Shown here piece after piece: positions 42,789 to 52,050 of a stretch of 64,000 nt of DNA. The stretch lies in NCBI RefSeq assembly GCF_004341235.1, contig NZ_SLUP01000004.1:368916-432915 (forward strand), given 5' to 3'. The translations under genes and the position numbers were made by a program. This DNA comes from Mariniflexile fucanivorans. GTDB taxonomy: Bacteria > Bacteroidota > Bacteroidia > Flavobacteriales > Flavobacteriaceae. Position 1 is the first letter of the stretch. The number at the start of each line of letters is the position of its first letter. The notes beneath the pieces are model-generated. The model had not been told where the DNA came from, ran no database searches, and saw only the letters and a program-made list of their open reading frames with translations.

Positions 42789-45700
42789 ATGGAAAAAATT
42801 AAACTTTTATTATTTGCCTTATTAATAGGTTGTATTGGCACATCGTGGGCACAATCTAAAGTGTCTGGTGTAGTTACAGATAATCAGAATATTCCTGTTC
42901 CAGGGGTAAATGTTATTATTAAAGGGACATCTTCGGGTGCTGCTACAGATTTTGATGGTAAATATCAAATTAGTGCTAAAAAAGGAGATGTTTTAGTGTT
43001 TTCTTTTCTTGGTTTTCAAACTAAGGAAGTTGCCTATAACGGTCAGTCATCTTTAAATGTAAAGTTGACTGAAGATACCTCTCTACTAGATGAAGTGGTG
43101 GTTATTGGTTATGGTTCTGTTAAAAGAACAGATTTAACAGGTGCTGTAGAATCACTAGATACTAAGACGTTAACAGAACAAAAGAAAACCGATTTGGGTC
43201 AAGCATTGCAAGGGCGTATAGCAGGTGTAGATGTTAAAACAATCAATAATAAACCAGGTGCTCCTATGTCTATTGATATTAGAGGAAATACGGTTATTCA
43301 AAACAATAATGAAACACGTGACGGTTTAACAGAGAGTCTTGATGACGATTTATCTGCGCCATTGTTTGTTGTAGACGGTGTGTTTTTTGATGATATTAAT
43401 ATATTGAATCCAGCTGATATTCAACAAATGGATATTTTAAAAGATGCTTCTGCAACAGCTATTTATGGAGCTAGAGGTGCCAATGGGGTGGTTATTATTA
43501 CCACTAAAAATGGTATAGAAGGAAAAACGGTATTCACTTACGAAGCTACTTTGGGGGTGAATTCAGCTACCAACGTGCCAGATATGTACAACGGCGATGA
43601 GTATGTAGATTTTGTAGATAAAGCTCTAAGAAGTAATGCTTGGAGAGGGTTATTTAAACCTACAGCAAGTCCTGCTGTTTATCCAACTGTTGCCGACTAT
43701 AATAATTTAACTGTTAATATGGCAAGTGAAATTATGCCAGGCACTGAGGCAGATAATGTAGCTAACCGTCGTTATACAGATTGGCAGAATGACTATTTAA
43801 AATCAGGTATTCAAACCAGTCATAACTTAGGAATGTCGGGTGGGTCCAATGGATTAACATACAATGGTTCTATTGGTTACTTGAGCAATGAAGGTATTAT
43901 GGGAATTGAAGGCTTTGAGCGCTATAATTTAAGTATGTCTTTAACCAAAAAGGTGTCAGATAAATTTACAGTGGGTCTAAAATCTTATTTAGCATTGTCT
44001 GAACGTGAAACAGGAAGTAATGAATTATTTAGAAGCACCTTGCGTTTAGCCCCTACGCTAAGTTCACGAGATGAAGATGGTAACCTTATTATGTTTCCAG
44101 ATGCTTCAGATGGACGTTTTACAAATCCTTATTATGAAGCTAACGAAAATGCTTGGTTAAACAATACCAGAACATTAAATGTTATAGCGAACGTGTTTTT
44201 AAATTATAAGCCTGCAGAATGGGTTAGTTTTAAAACCCAATTTTCACCAAATATTGGAAATAGACGCCAAGGGCAACAATTTGGTTTGTTAACAAAATCG
44301 GCATATAATCTTCCAAGCAGAACAAGAGCTTATTATGATACGTATTTTGATACCTCTTATACATGGGATAACACGGTAGATTTTAATTTTGATCTAGCAG
44401 AAGGTCATAATTTAAAAACAACGTTAATATCTTCAGTATACTATAATCAAAATGAAGGTTCTAAAACTGAAGTTTGGGGGTTTGATACCGATGCGTTTAA
44501 GTACTACAATACAATGGCCAGTACAGATGTGAGAGCTTATAGTACTGCTTTTCAGAAAGAAACCTTAGCATCTTTTGCGGGAAGGTTAAATTATAACTTA
44601 TTAGATAAATACTTATTCACCTTTACGGGAAGATATGATGGGGCATCCATGTTGGCAGTAGGTCATAAGTGGGCTTTCTTTCCATCAGCAGCATTTGCAT
44701 GGAAAGCCAGCGAAGAATCCTTTTTACAAGATACCAATTGGTTAAGCAATCTTAAATTACGCTTAAGTTATGGTGAATCTGGAAATAAAGGTTCAGTAGA
44801 ACCATATGATACTTTAGCATATTTAGAAGGATCCGGTTATGTGTTCGGAGACACGCATACCAATGGGGTGAAAGTAATTGGGTTACCTAATTACGATTTA
44901 ACATGGGAACGTTCAAAAGAGTTTAATATAGGTTTAGATTTAGCGGTATTAGAAAATAGAATTCGTTTAGGGTTAGAATTATATAACAAAAAAACAGTGG
45001 ATGCTATTTTAGATAAAACATTATCTTCTATTACAGGGTATAGTGGTGCTGTAGGAAACTTTGGGTCTGTAAGAAATAGTGGTGTAGAGATTACATTAAA
45101 CACGGTAAACATTCAAACCAATAATTTTAAATGGACAACAAATTTAAATTATGCTAGAAACAAAAATGAAATTTTAGAGCTAGATGGTTTAGATAAAATA
45201 CCTTATGGAAATCATGGTGTGCGTCAGGTAGGGAAACCTGTAGATGCTATTTATGCGAGACAAATAGAAGGTATCTGGCAATTGGATGAAGCTGCGGCAG
45301 CGTATGCTTTTGATGGTAGCTACCCTGGTATGTATAAATATAAAGATATAGACGGTAACGGTAAGGGAGATAACAATGATAAAACTGTAATAGGACAACT
45401 ATCACCAGACTGGATTGGAGGTATGACTAATACTTTTACATATAAAAACTTCGATTTTTCAGTTCAAATGTATACAAGACAAGGGTCGTATGGACATTCA
45501 GAATTCTATAACAACTTTGTGCCTTGGCAAAACGATGTCTCTAAATTCAATAAAGTAGATTTAGATTATTGGACACCAAATAATCCTGATGCTAAATATC
45601 CAGCATTAAACTATGGAAGAACAGGAGATAACTACTATACCAGTTACGACTTTGTAAAAATTGGGAATATAGGTTTGGGGTATCAATTTTCAAAACCAAT

Positions 45701-45866
45701 GTTGGAAAAACTAAAAATGTCTAGTTTAAGATTGACTTTGGATATCCAAAACCCATTTACATTTACCGATTATGCAGGGCCAGACCCAGAAACAGGGATG
45801 CAGAATACGTACAATGCAGGTTATATGATGAAAACAGTATTGTTTGGACTTAAATTATCTTACTAA
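42789..45866 (+). CDS. SusC/RagA-type TonB-linked outer-membrane transporter (3)
   Basis: A 1025-residue SusC-like receptor: signal peptide ending TSWAQ, CarboxypepD_reg domain (VVTDNQNIPVPGVNVIIKG, TDFDGKYQI), TonB-box-like LDEVVVIGYG, plug (LGQALQGRIAGVDVKT, PLFVVDGVFFDD, MDILKDASATAIYGARGANGVVII) and a barrel ending KTVLFGLKLSY. An acidic insertion ETRDGLTESLDDD sits in the plug region. It is the first gene of the right arm of the divergent PUL, with a mirrored operator upstream, and is paired with the SusD gene 18 bp downstream. It should import the glycan handled by the GH29, GH92 and GH115-like enzymes. Confidence 0.96.
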   Translation: MEKIKLLLFALLIGCIGTSWAQSKVSGVVTDNQNIPVPGVNVIIKGTSSGAATDFDGKYQISAKKGDVLVFSFLGFQTKEVAYNGQSSLNVKLTEDTSLLDEVVVIGYGSVKRTDLTGAVESLDTKTLTEQKKTDLGQALQGRIAGVDVKTINNKPGAPMSIDIRGNTVIQNNNETRDGLTESLDDDLSAPLFVVDGVFFDDINILNPADIQQMDILKDASATAIYGARGANGVVIITTKNGIEGKTVFTYEATLGVNSATNVPDMYNGDEYVDFVDKALRSNAWRGLFKPTASPAVYPTVADYNNLTVNMASEIMPGTEADNVANRRYTDWQNDYLKSGIQTSHNLGMSGGSNGLTYNGSIGYLSNEGIMGIEGFERYNLSMSLTKKVSDKFTVGLKSYLALSERETGSNELFRSTLRLAPTLSSRDEDGNLIMFPDASDGRFTNPYYEANENAWLNNTRTLNVIANVFLNYKPAEWVSFKTQFSPNIGNRRQGQQFGLLTKSAYNLPSRTRAYYDTYFDTSYTWDNTVDFNFDLAEGHNLKTTLISSVYYNQNEGSKTEVWGFDTDAFKYYNTMASTDVRAYSTAFQKETLASFAGRLNYNLLDKYLFTFTGRYDGASMLAVGHKWAFFPSAAFAWKASEESFLQDTNWLSNLKLRLSYGESGNKGSVEPYDTLAYLEGSGYVFGDTHTNGVKVIGLPNYDLTWERSKEFNIGLDLAVLENRIRLGLELYNKKTVDAILDKTLSSITGYSGAVGNFGSVRNSGVEITLNTVNIQTNNFKWTTNLNYARNKNEILELDGLDKIPYGNHGVRQVGKPVDAIYARQIEGIWQLDEAAAAYAFDGSYPGMYKYKDIDGNGKGDNNDKTVIGQLSPDWIGGMTNTFTYKNFDFSVQMYTRQGSYGHSEFYNNFVPWQNDVSKFNKVDLDYWTPNNPDAKYPALNYGRTGDNYYTSYDFVKIGNIGLGYQFSKPMLEKLKMSSLRLTLDIQNPFTFTDYAGPDPETGMQNTYNAGYMMKTVLFGLKLSY

Positions 45867-45884
45867 TTATAAATTTATTAAAAG

Positions 45885-47528
45885 ATGAAAATATTTAAAA
45901 ATATAAAACAAGTTGTAGCATTATTGGCTTTGCCATTATTATTTAATGCTTGTAACGACTATATTGAAGAAGAATTTTACTCTGGTGTAACCAGTGAAAA
46001 CTTTCTAAACGAAGATACTGCCGATCAACTTATTGTAGGTGTATATGCAGCTACTAGGGCAGCTTATAATAACCACAGTTACAGATATGCAGGAACCGAT
46101 GTTTTTACCGTACAGTCTGAGATTTTCTCGGTATCGAGTGAAAATGATTACACGAGCTTTAATGCACCTGAAACCAATGGACTTTGGACTACTAACTATC
46201 AAGTAATTGCAAAAGCAAATACCGCTATAAACAGATATGAAAACCAAATTAATTGGAGTGCAGGCAAGCAAACAGAGAAAGCATATGGCATAGCGCAGGC
46301 TAGAGCATTAAGAGCTTTTGCTTACTACAATTTAGTACAACAATATGGAGGTGTGCCTTTAGAGTTGGTCGAGCCATTAAGTATTAGAAATGATTATACA
46401 CGTGAAACCGAGGAGGCTATATACAAGGTAGTAATTGAAGAATTAGAAGCGGCTATTCCAAATCTGATAGATGCGCCGGAAACGGGACGTTTTTCAAAAC
46501 GCGCCGCACAACATTTACTTTCTGAAGTGTATTTAACCAGAGCGTATAAAACTTATGCACTTGCTACCGATTTTCAAACAGCCGCCAATTTAGCAGTACA
46601 AGCTATTGGGACTTATGATATTAGAAGCCAATCCTTTGCTAGAGTATTTGACTATGATAATCAAGTAAACCCAGAAGTTCTTTTTGCGGCTCAATGGGAT
46701 GGTGCTATTGATGCGGATAGAGGTAATAATATGCATTCTTTATTTATGACAGCCGTACAAGTATTGCCAGGTATGAGTGTAATAAATAAATATGGTAAGC
46801 CAGGTAATAATTTAATGCCTACACCTTATTTTTATTCGTTATTTGCAGCTAATGATACCAGAGAAGACGTAACAGTTCATAGAGTTTTATATGCTGATAA
46901 AACAGATATAGTAGGAACTGATAATATTGTAGCGGGAGATACTTTGGTTTATTTTCCAAAACAAGCTCTTGATATAACGAAACTTACAGATAAATTAAAT
47001 CGTTATTGGGTTTATCAACCAGATCAATATTTATATGGAAGACCTGACGATATTCCAGGTGTTAACTATTTATATTCAAAAAATAACTTGTTTACAAACT
47101 TTCCGATATTCAAAAAGTTTGATGATGAAATCTTTTTTGAAGAAGGAAGTGGTGCAAGAGATGCATTTATTTTTAGAGTAGCAGAAACCCATCTACTTGC
47201 TGCCGAAGCATTTCTAGGAGCAGGAAACGCAACTCAAGCTTTATTTCATATAAATAGAGTTAGAGAACGAGCTACTGGCGTGGCAGATTACTATACTACC
47301 ATTAATTTAGATGCTATTCTGGTAGAACGTGCATTGGAATTGGCAGGTGAAGAAAATAGATGGGCTGTTTTAAAACGTATGGGGAAATTGGAAGAACGCA
47401 TCGAACTTTACAACCCTCACGTTATTGACCATGGTGATTTTGATGCCACTAAACATTTATTGCGACCAATTCCAACTAGAGAAATAGAGCTTTCTCCAAC
47501 CACAATGACACAAAACCCTAAATATTAA
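45885..47528 (+). CDS. SusD/RagB-type glycan-binding lipoprotein (3)
   Basis: A 547-residue SusD-like protein (lipobox FNAC, Cys23, then NDYIEEEF). Landmarks: QARALRAFAYYNLVQQYGGVPLEL near 140-162, FIFRVAETHLLAAEAFLGAGNATQAL near 425 and ILVERALELAGEENRWAVLKRM near 485. The C terminus is PTTMTQNPKY. It is the partner of SusC 3. A hairpin with a short T run follows 46 bp later, so expression of SusCD may exceed that of the downstream enzymes. Confidence 0.95.
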   Translation: MKIFKNIKQVVALLALPLLFNACNDYIEEEFYSGVTSENFLNEDTADQLIVGVYAATRAAYNNHSYRYAGTDVFTVQSEIFSVSSENDYTSFNAPETNGLWTTNYQVIAKANTAINRYENQINWSAGKQTEKAYGIAQARALRAFAYYNLVQQYGGVPLELVEPLSIRNDYTRETEEAIYKVVIEELEAAIPNLIDAPETGRFSKRAAQHLLSEVYLTRAYKTYALATDFQTAANLAVQAIGTYDIRSQSFARVFDYDNQVNPEVLFAAQWDGAIDADRGNNMHSLFMTAVQVLPGMSVINKYGKPGNNLMPTPYFYSLFAANDTREDVTVHRVLYADKTDIVGTDNIVAGDTLVYFPKQALDITKLTDKLNRYWVYQPDQYLYGRPDDIPGVNYLYSKNNLFTNFPIFKKFDDEIFFEEGSGARDAFIFRVAETHLLAAEAFLGAGNATQALFHINRVRERATGVADYYTTINLDAILVERALELAGEENRWAVLKRMGKLEERIELYNPHVIDHGDFDATKHLLRPIPTREIELSPTTMTQNPKY

Positions 47529-47574
47529 TAGCACAATTAAAATAGTTAGTTTTGAGTTAGTTTTAGTTTGAATT

Positions 47575-47610
47575 ATAGGCAGGTTAGTATCAATACCTGC
47601 CTATATTTTT
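47575..47610 (+). terminator. Terminator or attenuator after SusCD 3
   Basis: ATAGGCAGGT (47575-47584) pairs with ACCTGCCTAT (47595-47604) and is followed by ATTTTT. It is a credible rho-independent terminator between the SusD and GH115-like genes; partial read-through is likely, since the downstream genes have no obvious promoter in the remaining 41 bp. Confidence 0.7.
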
Positions 47611-47651
47611 AAATAATAAAACTTTATTTTTAGTGTTTAAACACTCCATAA

Positions 47652-49709
47652 ATGATGAAAAAATATAAAAAAAAATTAGTATTTCTATTCAGTCTTATAT
47701 TAGGGTTTATAACTGTTATCTTCTCATGTTCAAGTCAAATTGATCCCGAAAATTGTTACTTAATTGTAAGTGCTTCTGCATCAAATGTTGAAATAAACAC
47801 TATTAATGATTTAAAAAATGATTTATCAAAAGTTATAACCAACAACGTTCATGTAATTTCAGAAAAAGATAAATTACCAGAAGTTGGAACGTTTTTTATT
47901 TTAGGAACAACAAAATCTAATAGCTTAATAAAAGAATTAGCAACACAAAGAAAAATAAATTTATCTACCGAATTGCCAGGTTCAAGAGGCGGCATTTGGG
48001 AAAAAATCACATTGCCAAACGGTAAAAATGCCATTGTGATAGGGGGTTCAGACACTCAAGGTCTGCAATATGCCATTTATGACTATTCAAAAGAAGTTTT
48101 AGGAGTTGATCCCTTTGAATATTGGACAGGTAAACTGCCAAATAAAAAATCAAAAGAAGATTTATTCAACTTTACTCCAAAAACAATAGCACCACCAAAA
48201 GTACCTATATTAACCTATTTTGAAAATGATGTAGACGAGTTAGCAAACTACAGAGGACAATTACTGGAATACGATTGGGAAAGTTATACCGAAATGATTA
48301 ATTCATTGGTACGATTACGCTATAATGCCATTCAATTATTCGATATGTTAGGTAGACCAGAGTTTTTTATTCGTCCAGAATACAAAACATTAAAACCAGA
48401 CTACCAAGTGGATATTGCTTATGTTGAAAAAATGATAGATTACGCCCACGAAAAAGGTATGAAAGTAGCCATCGATTTTGCCTTAGGCTATCAAATTCAC
48501 CCTATGGATGCAGCAAAAGCCGATTGCTGGAAAACCTATAACGAAGATTGGTTAAAAGCGTGGAGATACTATTTTGAAAACACACCGTTATCAAAAACCG
48601 ATATTTTTATTTTGAGACCACGCCATCAAGTATGGGACTGGAAATATGAAAGTAGTTGTGGTGAAAATAAAATAGAAGTATTTAATGAGGTTTATGAAGC
48701 CTTCGGTAAGTTGGTAGATGAATATAAACCAAATTCACCAAAAGTTTTAGTTTGTTATTCGGATGGGATGGACATGTGGAATGAGGGTTTTCGTCCACCA
48801 AAAGACTGGACAGTACTTTGGTCTGATCATGGATTTGGAGAATTTAACAATTTACCAAACACCACCGATAATTACAATTTTGGAACCTATATGCATGCAG
48901 GTTATTGGTTAAACCATACTGTACATGATCCTTATCCAAATGTAGTGGAATCGGTTATGAAAGATATGTTTGAAACATATAATGCCGATAAATTTTGTTT
49001 AGTAAACGGACAAAATTTTAGACCATTTTTATTTAATCTAGAAGCATATAGTGAAGTTTGCAACAACCCAGAAACCTTTAAAGGGGAAGCTTTTTATAAA
49101 TCTTGGACAGAACGTTATTTCTCAAAAGAAGTTGCAGAACATGCGGTTGCTTCCATGAAATGGTTACACAATGCCCAAGAAGGCAGAAAAGGTTATGTAG
49201 AACATTTAGGTGGATTACGCGAAGTAATTGCTTATTTATCTAATAAACCACTTACAAGACCAGGCAAACCCTCAATTCCTTTCGATTATAAAAGAGTTGA
49301 AGTTAATTATGAAACAACGGCCCGTTGCGCTAAAAATTTAAACAACGCGTTAGTTGAAGCAGAAAAAGGATGGCATATAGAACAAAGTAATTTTTACCAT
49401 AGTTACATTTTGCTACCAGTACAATTGTTTTCAGATTTAATTACTTTTGAAACCACACTCCAAAATATGTCTAAATTAAAGAAGGAATTTGAAGAAACAA
49501 AAAATGAAAAGTTTTTAGTAGAAGCTAAAAAAATGATTCCAGAAGCCAAAAATCAACTTGAAAAAATATTAGAACGAAGAGATTCAGGTGATTTGGATGC
49601 GAAATGGAAAGGCTGGTATGCCATAAAAAACAGAAGACAAAACAATGGTTTCCCTACTACAGAAATGTTAGAGGATATCGAAGCCAACTTAAATAAAATA
49701 ACACTTTAA
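47652..49709 (+). CDS. GH115/GH67-like glycoside hydrolase (alpha-glucuronidase-like)
   Basis: A 685-residue lipoprotein (IFSC, Cys26; a second in-frame ATG at 47655 is equally possible). Residues about 35-175 resemble the N-terminal alpha/beta domain of alpha-glucuronidases (IVIGGSDTQGLQYAIYDYSKEVLGVDPFEYW). Residues about 180-480 look like a (beta/alpha)8 barrel (YNAIQLFDMLG, GMKVAIDFALGYQIHP, DIFILRPRHQVWDW, VLVCYSDGMDMW), and the rest is helical (LLPVQLFSDLITFE). This matches GH115-type architecture, but it is shorter than most GH115 enzymes (about 800-1000) and I do not see the usual INDE motif, so it may be a new subgroup. Glucuronic acid removal would fit the hexuronate transporter nearby. 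It is 10 bp before the GH92 gene. Confidence 0.6.
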   Translation: MMKKYKKKLVFLFSLILGFITVIFSCSSQIDPENCYLIVSASASNVEINTINDLKNDLSKVITNNVHVISEKDKLPEVGTFFILGTTKSNSLIKELATQRKINLSTELPGSRGGIWEKITLPNGKNAIVIGGSDTQGLQYAIYDYSKEVLGVDPFEYWTGKLPNKKSKEDLFNFTPKTIAPPKVPILTYFENDVDELANYRGQLLEYDWESYTEMINSLVRLRYNAIQLFDMLGRPEFFIRPEYKTLKPDYQVDIAYVEKMIDYAHEKGMKVAIDFALGYQIHPMDAAKADCWKTYNEDWLKAWRYYFENTPLSKTDIFILRPRHQVWDWKYESSCGENKIEVFNEVYEAFGKLVDEYKPNSPKVLVCYSDGMDMWNEGFRPPKDWTVLWSDHGFGEFNNLPNTTDNYNFGTYMHAGYWLNHTVHDPYPNVVESVMKDMFETYNADKFCLVNGQNFRPFLFNLEAYSEVCNNPETFKGEAFYKSWTERYFSKEVAEHAVASMKWLHNAQEGRKGYVEHLGGLREVIAYLSNKPLTRPGKPSIPFDYKRVEVNYETTARCAKNLNNALVEAEKGWHIEQSNFYHSYILLPVQLFSDLITFETTLQNMSKLKKEFEETKNEKFLVEAKKMIPEAKNQLEKILERRDSGDLDAKWKGWYAIKNRRQNNGFPTTEMLEDIEANLNKITL

Positions 49710-49719
49710 GAAAACAAGT

Positions 49720-52050
49720 ATGAAGCTAACCCAAAGTATTATAAACAGAGTTGCAGGAATAGGTTTTGTAACACTTTCTTTAATATCATGTAAAAATGAC
49801 GATAAAAGAATAGCATTAGCTGAAAAAGATGTATTAATCGATTATACTGAAAAGGTTTATCCTCAATTAGATACCGAAAACTCCAGATGGTTTTTCTTTT
49901 CATCGGCTTGTCGTCCGTTTGGTATGGTAAACTTAAGTCCCGATACCGAAATAAATGGTGCTTGGGGTAGTGGGTATCGTTATAAAGTGGATACCATCAA
50001 AGGGTTTAGTCATATTCACGCGTGGCAAATGTCGGGTGTTTCAGTAATGCCTATTACTGTTTCAAAAGAAAAGTCTGAAAATATATTTAAAGATTTTTAT
50101 TCAAAATTCAGTCATGAAAAAGAAACAATAAAACCAGGTTATCATGCTGTAGAATTAGAAAAATATCAAATTAAAGCAGAATTAACAAGTACAAAACGTG
50201 TTGGTTTTCATCAATATACATTTCCTGAAAATCAACAAGCCGCTATACTATTCAACTTAAATACAGTATTAGGTCCGTGTGAAAATTCAGGTGGTGTATT
50301 AGAAAAAAACGCATCCAATGAGCTTTCAGGAACACTTACTATGGAGCCTACAGGCAGACGCCCAAAACCTGTAACTGTGTATTTTAAAGCCATTTTAAAC
50401 ACCGATATTTCTTCCGTTGAAAAAGATGAAAAAACAGGTAACTATTTAATCAATTTAGCCAATAATAGCGAGAAGGTTTTAATGAAACTTGGTATTTCAT
50501 ACACTTCCGTGGAAAATGCCACTAATAATATAAATGAAGAAGTACCTCATTGGGATTTTGATGAGGTGGTGTCTCAATCTCATACCGAGTGGAATGATTT
50601 ATTAGGAAGAATAGATGTAAAAGGTGGCACAGAACAAGACCAAAGAAGATTTTATACCGATTTGTGGCATGCACTACAAGGACGTAGGACAATTAATGAT
50701 GCTAACGGTGCGTATCCAGACAATACAGGAGCTACGTTTAGAGTTGGTCAATTGCCTTTAGATGAAAATGGAAAACCTAAATTTAATCATTTTAATTCCG
50801 ATTCTTTTTGGGGTGCACAATGGACCATCAATACCCTTTGGGGATTGGTGTATCCAGAAATCATGCACGATTTTACACAATCGTTAATGCAATATTATAA
50901 AGATGGCGGACTCATTCCACGTGGACCTTCAGGAGGAAACTATACGTATGTGATGACGGGAGCTTCCTCAACACCATTTATTGTGTCGGCTATTCAAAAA
51001 GGTATTGCTAAAGATAATTTAGAGGAAATTTACCAAGCCTTAAAAAAGAACCACATGCCGAGAGGTATTATGGAAAAAGCAGGATACGAACACACCACCT
51101 TTTTAGGTGGCGGTTTAAAGTATTATATAAATAACGGTTATGTGCCGTACCCAATTCCTGAAAAAGTAAAAGGAATTCACAAAGATGGTGCAAGCTTAAC
51201 TATGGAATATGCGTATCAAGATTGGACCTTGGCACAATTGGCTAAAAAACTGAACCATAGGGATGATTATGATTATTTCATGAAGCGTTCCCAAAATTAT
51301 AAAAACGTGTTTGATGCGCAAGTGGGTTGGATGCGACCTAAAAATGTGGATGGGGTTTGGAAAAAAGATTTCGATCCATATCAAGTAGAAAATGGGTTTA
51401 TAGAATCAAACGGCGCACAAGCTACATGGTTTGTACCTCAAGATTTACAAGGCTTAGCGGCATTAATGGGTGGTGAGGAAAAAGCAGTTGAGAAATTAAA
51501 CAATCAATTCATGGAAGCTGAAAAACTGGGTTTTGCTGCCGGAAATTCGCATGCACAGGAATTACATCCAGAGTATAGTAGAATCCCTGTTAATTTTGGA
51601 AATCAGCCATCCATACAAACATCTTTCGTGTTTAACCAGTTGAACAGACCCGATTTAACCCAATTTTGGACAAGAAATGTTGTTAAGAAAACCTTTAGTG
51701 GTTTATCGCCTGCTACAGGTTATAACGGGGATGAAGATCAAGGTTTAATGGGAAGTTTAGCTGTTTTGATGAAAATAGGATTGTTTCAAATGAATGGTGG
51801 CACCGATGAAAATCCAGAATACCAAATAGGAAGTCCTATTTTTGATGAAGTAGTTATAAAACTGAATCCAGAGTATTATTCAAATAGTACATTTACAATA
51901 AAAGCAAATAATAATAGTGATGCTAATGTTTACTTTAACAAAGTAACTTTAAATGGTAAAGCTGTTGAAGGCTATAAAATAGAACAAAGTGATATTATTA
52001 AAGGTGGTGAATTAACATTGGAAATGACTAATAAAGCAAACAACAAATAA
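49720..52050 (+). CDS. Divergent GH92 (alpha-mannosidase-type) glycoside hydrolase
   Basis: A 776-residue lipoprotein (LISC, Cys24). N-terminal beta-sandwich (RPFGMVNLSPDT, GFSHIHAWQMSG) and (alpha/alpha)6 domain follow the GH92 order: FYTDLWHALQGRRTINDANG, FWGAQWTINTLWGLVYPEIMHDF, ENGFIESNGAQATWFVPQD, then GDEDQGLMG. The last two correspond to the catalytic acid and base regions, normally VEGNAWQY and GNEDxGQMSAWY. The Glu and the E-D pair remain but the flanking residues differ strongly, and GNEP is GNQP. It therefore belongs to a divergent GH92 group whose substrate may not be a typical alpha-mannan. Its stop overlaps the next start by one base (TAATG), so it is translationally coupled to the first GH29 gene. 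Confidence 0.85.
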   Translation: MKLTQSIINRVAGIGFVTLSLISCKNDDKRIALAEKDVLIDYTEKVYPQLDTENSRWFFFSSACRPFGMVNLSPDTEINGAWGSGYRYKVDTIKGFSHIHAWQMSGVSVMPITVSKEKSENIFKDFYSKFSHEKETIKPGYHAVELEKYQIKAELTSTKRVGFHQYTFPENQQAAILFNLNTVLGPCENSGGVLEKNASNELSGTLTMEPTGRRPKPVTVYFKAILNTDISSVEKDEKTGNYLINLANNSEKVLMKLGISYTSVENATNNINEEVPHWDFDEVVSQSHTEWNDLLGRIDVKGGTEQDQRRFYTDLWHALQGRRTINDANGAYPDNTGATFRVGQLPLDENGKPKFNHFNSDSFWGAQWTINTLWGLVYPEIMHDFTQSLMQYYKDGGLIPRGPSGGNYTYVMTGASSTPFIVSAIQKGIAKDNLEEIYQALKKNHMPRGIMEKAGYEHTTFLGGGLKYYINNGYVPYPIPEKVKGIHKDGASLTMEYAYQDWTLAQLAKKLNHRDDYDYFMKRSQNYKNVFDAQVGWMRPKNVDGVWKKDFDPYQVENGFIESNGAQATWFVPQDLQGLAALMGGEEKAVEKLNNQFMEAEKLGFAAGNSHAQELHPEYSRIPVNFGNQPSIQTSFVFNQLNRPDLTQFWTRNVVKKTFSGLSPATGYNGDEDQGLMGSLAVLMKIGLFQMNGGTDENPEYQIGSPIFDEVVIKLNPEYYSNSTFTIKANNNSDANVYFNKVTLNGKAVEGYKIEQSDIIKGGELTLEMTNKANNK

